Shown: in pieces, positions 56,001-64,000 of the stretch
Position numbering within the stretch: the stretch's first letter is position 1
How the letters are laid out: each line of letters starts with the position of its first letter
Assembly (NCBI GenBank): GCA_008330645.1
Contig: VLTN01000011.1
Span: 124,001 to 188,000, forward strand
Source of the DNA: Cafeteria roenbergensis
Lineage: Eukaryota > Sar > Bigyra > Bicosoecida > Cafeteriaceae
DNA length: 64,000 nt
Direction of reading: 5' to 3'
The notes under the pieces: generated by a model
Seen by the model: the letters and a program-made list of their open reading frames with translations, nothing else
Databases searched by the model: none
Told to the model about the DNA's origin: nothing
Translations under genes and position numbers: made by a program

Positions 56001-59000
56001 CAGCCGGCGCGGAGGACACGGAGGCGATGCATTCGCTGAAGCAGGAGCTGACGGCGGCGCTCAACGGCGAGTCGGCGCCGCCGCTGGCGGAGGCCTCTGC
56101 CGCGGCCACGGCGAGGAGCTCCGCCGGAAGGATCTCGGCGCGGGACTCCGTGCTCGTGGGCCGGCCGGGTGGCGGGTACGACTCGGGCTCGGCTACCCCT
56201 GGGATCGGCGGGTGGACGGCTGCCGGGGTGGCGCCCTCCCGCAAGCAGGCCAAGGCGGGGGCCGCTGCGAGCCGAGGTGCGGCGCGCACCAGGGCTGCGC
56301 AGCAGCAGGCGTGGAACACCGCTGCCGCTGACCTCGCCAGCCCTTCGGCGCCGGCCGAGAGTGGTCTGGGATACGACCGCCGCCACCGCAAGCGCGCGGC
56401 TGCTCGCGCTGCTAAGCTCCGCGCAGCCGCGGCCCGGGAGGCTGCGGCCTCGGTCGGAGAGACGCTCGGCGCTGCAGCGACCACTCAGCGAGGTTCGCTG
56501 CCGCCGGTCGCCCCGATGCTGTGGGTGGTCTACGGGCCCAAGCCTCGCGCCGGGAGCGGCGTGCCCGACCGCGAGCTCTGCGTGAATGTGGACGGCGGAC
56601 AGGCCCTCACGGGCCCCGCCGTGCTCCTCCGCCAGGCCATGACCGCGCCTGTGCTGTGCTGGCAGGCTGTTCACGCTCAGCGCCGGGCGCGGCAGCGGCT
56701 CGTCTCCTCCGTGTGGTCTGTCTTTGCAGTGACCGGTGCCAGCTCCAAGCGGGCGAAGAATGAGCCCGCCACCGCCGCTGCTGCTGCTGCGGGCAGGGGG
56801 GGCGCGAGCCCCGGTCCCCCGTCACTGCACGCTGCGGCGCAGGCGAGGCAATCGTCCGGGTGGACGGCCGCGGACCGCCCCCGGCTGGACGGCGCGTCGT
56901 CGGCAGCGAGCACCTTCCGCGCCCGCCCGCGGCTTGCGTCTGCCATCCCGCGCCCAGCCAGCCTGACCAGCGCCCGCGCCCTGCTGGCCCTCGGAGTCGT
57001 GCCGGCAGACCCGGCTTTCTTCCCGACGTGGGATCGCTGGCGTCGAGAGGAGGAGAACGACGCCGCGGGAGTGGCGCCTGGCCCGCTCACGCTGGCGGAC
57101 TTTGTCTCCGAGGGCGACGCGCGTGCCCAGAGCGCGGCGCAGGCCGCTGCAGCGGCAGCACGGTCGTCCGCGCCGTCGCCTGAGACCGGCGAGCCCGGCG
57201 CTGCGCCGGGCGCTTCGGACGCTTCCGCCGCCGCCAGGGCGCTTCAGGAGGCCAGCGACGCTGCCGACCCTGCCCTGGCCTCCGCGTTCCGGCACGTGGC
57301 GGTTCCCACCGACGGCTGGACGCTGTGGGACCTCCCTGCCCTCGACCGAGGCGTGGCGATGGTGCGACGCCTTCAGATGGCCCTCGACCCCGCCACCTCG
57401 GCGCCCGTCGCCTCGCTCGCGGCTGCGGCGGCCAAGGCGCTGCCGCCCACCGTTCGGCGAGCGCTGGACGTCAACCCGTTTGCCCTGGCCCGCACGCTGA
57501 GCCCCGCCGCGTCCATGGAGGACGCGGCCGATGCGCTGCTCGGCGACGACGCCACGGCCGAAGACTTTGGCCGCGTGCTTGCCGCCGGCCCGACAGAGCC
57601 CGACACGGTGCTCCAGTCCGGCCAGCTGTGGCGCTGGACGCGCAGCATCGCCTTGGACGAGCTGAGGGAGGTCAGCGTGAAGCTGCGCCGGGAGCTGTGG
57701 GGACCGGCCCACGACGAGCTCAACATCGCGCCCATCGCCTCGCGCGGCGAGGCCCTGCCTGCGAGCAACGACAACGAGGCGGTGGAGGCCGCGACGCCTC
57801 GCGCCGGGGTCGGCCTCGCAAGCGCGATCGCTGAGCGGCGCGCGACTCTGCGGGCGGCGCTCCTCGCGCGCTGCCACCCCAGCGCCACAGCGTGGGTCAG
57901 AGTGCGGCTCACCCGGTCAGGCTCGACCACGCTGGTGTCGCTGCTCCCGTTCCCGGCTCTGCCCGAGTCCTTCTACCCCGGCGGGCGCCGCCCGCGCCTT
58001 CCCGAGACGTCGACCCGCATCGGGCACGCGTCCAGCGGGCTTGGCGATCCGGACGCCTCGGGCGACGAGGAGGGGCGCGACGACGGCGACGACGGCTCGA
58101 GCTCGGGCGAGCAGCCGGGCGCCTCGTCCTCCTCGGCCTCGGCGGCCAAGCCTGCCGATTCCGCTGCGGCCAACGCCCTGTCGGCCCGCGAGCGGCAGCG
58201 CACCACGCTGCCCTTCCACATCGTCAACCTGTGCTCCATGGACAGGCTCCTGGTCCGCCAGCGCGGCCTGGGGCCCGCTGCCGCTGAGCCAGTTGCGTGT
58301 GCCGGCGGGCTTCGCCCCGACGAGGGCGGGCTGGGGCACGCCGCCTACACCCTGGACACGCCGGACGAGAAGGCTCCCACGCTGCTCGTACACGCCCGCC
58401 CTGTGGGAGTGGGCGGGTTGATGTACTGGGGCGAGGGCAAGCTGGGCCAGGCCGTGGCAAGCGGCGACTGGTCCGGCGCTGCCAAGGTGCTCCTGCGGTG
58501 CGCGCTGGGTGGCGAGGAGGCCGGCGCTTCGGAGGACGAATGGGACGCCGACGAGACCAGCGAGGGCGGCGCGGTGGTCCGCGGGTCGGGGGAGTCGGCC
58601 CGCCCCGCAGGAACGGCCGAGCGCGGCGGGAGGGCCAACTGGCCAGTTTTCTGCGGGTCAGACGGAGCCGGCGAGGTCCCGCTCACCCGCATCGGCGCCC
58701 CGGTCGCGCCCATCGCGGTGGGCTCCATGCGCCAGAACGGCGCCTCCGGCACGGTGGGCTCGCGCAAGCTGTTCGTGACCGTTGGGACCGACGCCGCGAC
58801 GGGCCCAACCAAGGTGGTGACGGTGTCAGACCTCCCGTCCGACCCTGCCGCTCGCATCGCCGAAGTCAAGTCTCGCCTGGCTCTCTGCCAGGTGCACGTG
58901 CGGGTGGCGCTGCAGCTTCAGCGGGCGCTCGTGCGGCATCGCGTCAGGGCGCTGGCGCTGATCAACGAGCAGACCGTGTCAAAGTCGCGCGTGGGTGCCG

Positions 59001-62000
59001 CGGGTCTCGGCGCCGAGGGAATCGGCAGCGGCGGCGGCCGAGGCGGGGGCGACGGCGGCGGCGGGGCCACGGCCGGGCTGGAGGAGCAACTGCTGGTGCA
59101 GGTGGTCTCGGCTGTGGGCCTTCCCGCCTCTGACACCCGGCTGCTGAACCGAGCGGGGGGGCCGACGTCGTCGGACCCCTTCGTGGTCGTGGAGGTGGGC
59201 TCGCGCGTGGGAAGGCACCCTCTCGCCTCCCGCAAGTGCATGGCCACGCTGGACCCGGTGTGGGGCGAGTCGTTCCGGTTCCGCATCCGGCCCGGGCTGG
59301 TTCCCGCCGGACCCGGGTCCGCCGCCACAGCCGGGGCTGCCATGCGCCAGCAGGGTGCCGCCGGCATGGGCGATGACGATGCTGCCTTTGGGCTGGGCGG
59401 CGGAGGCGCCCACCTGGCGGGCGACGACGGCTTCAGCGGAGGCAGCGGGGACGACCCCGTGCTCACCCTCACCGTCTACGACTGGGACCAGGCCAACAGC
59501 AACGACGTCCTGGGCCAGGTGCGCGTGGCGCTGGGCCGCCTGCCGGTGGACGCCGTGGTCGACGGCTGGTGGCCGCTTCAGTACGCCACGGGAGCGGACC
59601 GCAAGCCTCGCGGCTCGATTCGCCTCCGCCTGCTCCGCACCGCCGCGCCTGCGCTCCGCACCGCCGAGCACGCCTTGCGCACGCTTCACCGCGCCGTGGC
59701 CGAGACGCGCCTCCTGCAGGCCCGCCTGCTCGAGCGCCTGGCCCGGGACCACCTCGCCTGCCCTCCACCGCGCCCCGTGAACCTCGCGCTGGCTCCGCCC
59801 CGCGTCCGCGCGGCAGTCAGCCTCGCGCTGCGGCGGCGCCTCGAGTCGCTCCTCAGCCGCGTCGGCCTTGCGGCGGCGGGGGCGGCCGAGAGCGACGCGG
59901 GGGGGCTCTGCCTGGCGCCCCCCGTGCTGCTCATCCCGTCCACGGACGCGGCAGCCGCGGAGGTTATTGGGAACAGCAGCACCGGCAACGGTGCCGGCGG
60001 GCGGGAAGCAACGCCGGGCTCGGCCCCTCCTGGGCAAGCCACCGACACCAGCGGCAGAGGCCAGCCCGTTGCGGCAAGCGCTGCTGACGCGTCTCCGGCG
60101 GCAGCCCCTGCGTCGGCCAGGGGGGCCTCCACCACAGCGGGCGCGGCGGCGTCCGAGCCCGGAGCCACGGCTTCCACGGCCGCCTCAGCGGGCGGCTTCG
60201 CGCCCGACGCTGGAGCAGAGACACCGACGGGCGCTGCGGAGGCCGCGGCGGGCGACGGGCCGGGCGACGGGGCGCCGAAGCGCGAAGGGCCCACCCAGCG
60301 CGCGGAGGCCGAAGCGCAGGCTGAGGAGAAGCGCCTGGCAGGCCGATGGCGCCCCGTGGGGCACGAGCTCTGCGTGGAGGTCGTGGAGGCCGAGGGAGTC
60401 GGCGCCGCGCTGCTGGAGGCGCTGGAGGAGGCCAGGCGCATCCGCTTGGACCCCGGCATGGGCCCGGCAGAGCGGCAGCGCACCGCCCTGCTCTGCGCCT
60501 CCCTCGAGCAGCAGCGGGTCTACGCAACGGTCACCTCCGGCACGGTGGTTCGCCGCACGCGCGTCTCGCGCGCGGCCGTCGAGCTGCCGTTCGTGGCGGG
60601 CCGGCGCGCCGGGCTTGGCCTCAGGCTCGTTCCCGCGGCCGAGACGCCAGAGGAGGTGGCGGCGCGGCTCGCAGACGGGGAGCGGGGGCTCGGCGATTCG
60701 CTGGAGGGCGCGCTCTGGGACAGCGGCGGCAACGAGCGGCGGCCCGCTGCGACCGGCGGGATCCAGTCAGCCGGCGCGGGATACGGCCGGATGGCCGAGG
60801 GAGCCGCCGCCTCCCCCGCTGCAGCGGCAGGCGCGCCCTCCGCCGTCCACGCCGTGAGGGCGGTCTGCCCGGTCCTGCCCGCCGGCGGCAGCTGGTCGCC
60901 GGAGGCGGCGGAGCGGCTTCGCTCTCAGCGCGTAGCTCGCGGGTGGCAGGCACCCTACGCGCTTCAAATCGCGCAGGTGGACGGCAGGGCCCTGTTCGAC
61001 GCGCTGCCCCCTGCGGCCGCGGGCCTCATCGGAGCGGTTTCGCCAGGGCTGCTCGTGACGCACATCGACGGAGCCTCGCTGCGCGGCAAGACGTTTGACG
61101 CGGCCATGGCGTCGCTCCGCGCTGCGCTGGCCACGGCCGCCGACTCGGCCGGCTCCGGCAGGGCGCGCTCGCAGCAGGACCCGCAGAGGCTCGTGCGGCT
61201 GCGGCTGGCGCCTGCTGCCGCCACCGGCCTCGCGGCTCTTCGCGACGTGACGTCGGCTGGCGCCACGCTCTCGGCAGCAGCGGGCATGGACCACGGCGCG
61301 AGGGGCGGCGATGTGCTCCACGCTGGCTCTGCCCGGGACTTGGTTGCCATCGGCCAGGAGGCGAGGTTCGGCGACCGCGTGCCGCCGCCCAGGCCGAGGC
61401 CGCTGCCCCCGCAGGCTGTCCGCCGCCGCCTGCATGCAGACGCGGGCGGGAACCCGCGCGCCCTCGCCTGGCTTGCGGACGGCGCGTACACCGCCTCGCC
61501 CGCAGCCCGCCGCACGCGGCGCGAGGCCACGGTCACCGTCGCGCTCTTTGCCCGCACGGCAGCGGCAGAGCCGCCGTCCGCTCAGCGGGCCACGCGCGCA
61601 CATGCCGGCCAGCCAACCGGGGCCAACGCTGCCACGCCTCGCGGCAGGCGCGCCGCTGCGGCAGCGGCGCTGGCGTCGAGCGCGGGGGCCCGCCTGGCCG
61701 CTGACGACTCAGACTCGGACGCCGGCCGCGTGGCCGGCCCCAGCCACGCGCATCACAGGCAGAGCTCCAGCACCGGCAGCGTGCCCTCCCAGGCCGCGGC
61801 CAACGGCAGCGTCGGCCCCTCGGAGCAGGCCCAGCTTGGCCACGAGCTCGTGGGCGCGGCGGCCACGCAGGCCGTGGGGGAGGACGCCGACGCCGGCGCC
61901 GGCATCTCCACAGGCCTCCTCTACTTCCTCGGCGACGAGGCCAGGCTGGGCCTCCGGCCCGTCGTCTCGGACGGGCGAGTAGAGGAGGACGACGTGGAGG

Positions 62001-64000
62001 TCGCCGCGCGCGTGGGCGTGCCCGCGCCGCCGCAGGGCAGGACCATCGACCGGTGGTTCGCCCTCGGCCCCGGCTCGGACCTGACCGGGCTCGGCAGCGG
62101 CGAGGGCGGGACCTTCGTGGCGCAGCCCCGCGTGCGGCTGCGCCTGCACTGGCGCCCGCTGTGGGCGGAGCGGCGCGTCGGAAGAGCCATGAGCGTCGAC
62201 GCGTCGCTCAGAGGCCTTGGCGTCTCGGTCGTTGACGCGTCCCCCCGCGAAGTGCTCTACCTCTCAGTCACCGGCCTGGGGGCATCGGTGAGCACGTACC
62301 ACGACGGGCGGAACGCGGTCGCCGCGTCGCTGGGCGACGTCCAGCTCGACTCGCAGGTGCCTTCGTCGCAGTACCCCGTGGTTCTCTCCCGCCTGGCCAA
62401 CACCAGCTCCAACGCGCTGGCAGCGGAGGCCTTCCTGGCGGGCGCGCCGCTCCTGGCGGCCGCAGGGGTGCCGGTGCCGCCCGGCCTGCTGGCCGCCGCG
62501 CTTGCCGGGCGACAGGTTACCACCGCCGAGGTGCTCGGCGCCGTGGGCGGCCAGGCTCCCTTCATCCTGTTCACCGCGCTGACGCGCGCAAGCAAGCACA
62601 TCGACCTCCACGTCGACGACGTCCAGCTGACGGTGCTGCCGCTGGCTCTGCGCCTCGACGACGGCCTCATCCGCGCGATCATCGACTTCGTGGCTGGCAT
62701 GGATCGCGAGGCTGCGGGCGCCGCCGCCCCGGTGGGGGATATTCCGAGCCTCTTGCGGGTCATCCGGCCCGCGCCGCGGCCCGCGCGGCTCCACACCCGC
62801 ATCCGCGCCCAGGCGCAGCGGGCCATGGAGGCCAAGGGCTGGGTGGGCGACTGGGCGACTGGGTTCCTCGCGCCGTGGGCAGCCAGGCAGGCGCAGGGGG
62901 AGGCGGCCCAGGACCGGGGCGCCGGTCTGATGCGGTCCGCCTCGCCGTGGGTGGTCCGACAAGCGGGCGATGCCGAGGCCGGGGCCGCAGACGCGACGCA
63001 GCCCCGCGCCGTGCCCGCGCCTCCCCCGCGCTCGGCCTCGTCTCTGGGCCGAGGGGGGGGCGCGTCCGCCCGAGCAGGCGGTGGTCCCCGCTCCCCGCCG
63101 CCCCGGCCAACGTCTCCGCCCGTGCGGCCGCAGGCGCCGCCGGGCCCCTCCCCGCGCGCCCCGGCGGCCGCCCTGAGCCCCGCAGCACGCAGCCTGCAGG
63201 CCGGCGCGGCGCGGGCTGACGGGTCGCCGTCCTCCACCGCAACCACGCCGCCGCTGCGGCTGCCACGGCCGGACCGGCTGCGCTCTGAGGGCAGCGCAGC
63301 CGCCCTCGCCAGCCTGCTCAACACCCCCGAGCGGTCCGTTGAGGGCCCCAGCAGTGAGGACGGGCCCGATGCCGGCCTGGGGCGCGACCAATGGGCGGAG
63401 GAGGACGAGGCGGAGGACGAGGCCGGTGACGAGGAGGAGGGCGAGGGCGCTGCGCACCCGCGGTTCGGCGCCGCTGTTCGGGAGCGCGACGCCGACGCCA
63501 CGGCAGTGGCCGACCGCCGCGATGCCGCTCTGAGCTCGGCTGAGCTGATGTCGGCATCCAGGTCGAGCTCCGTTGCGCTGGCTGCGTTCGGCCTGGCTGC
63601 CGCAAGGCCCATGGCTCCGACAGAGCTTGAGCGCAGTCAGTCCATCCTGCAACGGCGCGGGCAGGGGCAGACGCTGGCCAGGGAAGCCCTGGCCACGGCG
63701 CGGCGGCGGCGGCGCGCCGCGGGGGACCGGGCGGCCTGGAGCGCCCTCGTGTCGGCAGCAGCGGACGCGGTGCGCCGCGTGGCCCTGCCGACGCTCGGCC
63801 GCCTCCGCGCGTCTGGAGCGCTGTCGGCGCTGTCCGCGCTGGCCCTGTCCGCTGGCAACTCGGACACAAGCGCCATCGCGGCGACGGGCACGGAGGAGTC
63901 GCGGCTGTACTTCGAGCGGATGCTGCTCCGGCCGGTGTCGCTCGAGGTCTCGGTCCACATGGGGGCGGACCCCCACCTCATCTCCTCCCTACTTCCCGAC
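26063..64000 (+). CDS. VPS13: VPS13, giant bridge-like lipid-transfer protein (3' end outside window)
   Basis: Exon 1 is 26063-26200 (46 codons), a 684-nt intron follows, and exon 2 opens at 26885 and has no stop to 64000, so more than 12,418 residues are encoded. VPS13 proteins form long hydrophobic grooves that move phospholipids between organelle membranes. The chorein N-terminus reads GITINNVELNIDSLLEVA, then LKIRISWTELLSAPLSVDLDG. A charged coiled coil lies near residues 205-300. Repeating beta-groove segments recur (for example LSVKAELPRLILPRR at about 31860). The adaptor-binding region spans about residues 7825-10585 (FKSLRVRSTVRLRN, LSVPLWVTNRSGAPV, RVATLLPRCIVVSRLGLP, LPFHIVNLCSMDRLLVRQ). 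A C2 domain is at 10779-10965, a PDZ-like segment at 11387-11487, and the conserved C-terminal module starts near 11823 (REVLYLSVTGLG, LGDVQLDSQVPSSQYPVVLS). Ala/Gly/Ser and acidic inserts inflate the length. Confidence 0.92.
26201..26884 (+). other. Intron 1 of VPS13
   Basis: The donor is gtgagt at 26201 and the acceptor is tcccgcag ending at 26884; the phase is 0. Joining the two sides restores a continuous chorein motif (ITINNV then ELNIDSLLEV), so no exon is missing between them. Nothing else is recognised inside. Confidence 0.85.

Noticed and set aside
53513-56674. Minus-strand ORF of 1053 codons
   Set aside because: It is antisense to a conserved part of VPS13 (adaptor-binding region). 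Its translation is Arg/Gly/Ala-rich without recognisable motifs; long antisense ORFs are expected in such GC-rich coding DNA.
1-64000. tRNA, rRNA or other structured RNA genes
   Set aside because: No recognisable tRNA box A/B pair, rRNA core or snRNA was seen by eye; a covariance-model scan would be the decisive test.

Overview
This is nuclear DNA from a GC-rich single-celled eukaryote. Genes lie on both strands, several carry short spliceosomal introns (gtgag/gtaag...cag, about 57 to 700 nt), and protein families are typically eukaryotic (SR splicing factor, ERD2-type receptor, VPS13, L-galactono-lactone dehydrogenase, PFKFB). The strong GC bias, a plant/algal/stramenopile-type vitamin C enzyme and a Crinkler/RHS-like effector candidate suggest a protist such as a stramenopile or haptophyte. 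The species cannot be fixed from the sequence alone.

Layout. 1-411 (+): 3' end of L-galactono-1,4-lactone dehydrogenase. 750-2264 (+): four-exon ERD2/KDEL-receptor-like membrane protein. 2949-3815 (-): sepiapterin-reductase-like SDR. 4013-6028 (-): four-exon SR-type RNA-binding protein with an RRM, an RGG box and 15 perfect decapeptide repeats. 6030-9382: pogo-like DNA transposon copy 1, decayed. 9422 to about 11543 (+): ankyrin-repeat gene with one repeat per exon. About 11958-13740 (+): broken PFKFB-like gene (glycogen-binding CBM48-like segment, long linker, Walker A of the kinase) that stops abruptly. About 13741-17396 (-): secreted EGF / Cys-rich / Calx-beta / PA14 protein with two apparent frameshifts. 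17982-21119 (-): intronless 1045-aa P-loop NTPase plus PD-(D/E)XK-like nuclease protein, less GC-rich than its neighbours. 22495-25848: transposon copy 2, nearly identical to copy 1 but decayed at different sites. 26063 to beyond 64000 (+): VPS13, a bulk lipid-transfer bridge protein.

The VPS13 gene takes up 59% of the window. After a 46-codon first exon and one 684-nt intron, a single reading frame stays open from 26885 to the last base. That is 37,116 nt or 12,372 codons without a stop, so the protein exceeds 12,400 residues, several times the usual VPS13 length. Chorein N-terminus, repeating beta-groove segments, adaptor-binding region, a C2 domain, a PDZ-like segment and the conserved VPS13 C-terminal module appear in that order, separated by long Ala/Gly/Ser and acidic low-complexity inserts.

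The genes do not form one pathway. The recurring themes are mobile or selfish DNA (two transposons lying against gene 5' ends, and a nuclease-NTPase effector candidate) and repeat expansion inside coding sequence (decapeptide array in the SR protein, 11-residue coiled-coil repeats in the NTPase, low-complexity inserts in VPS13).
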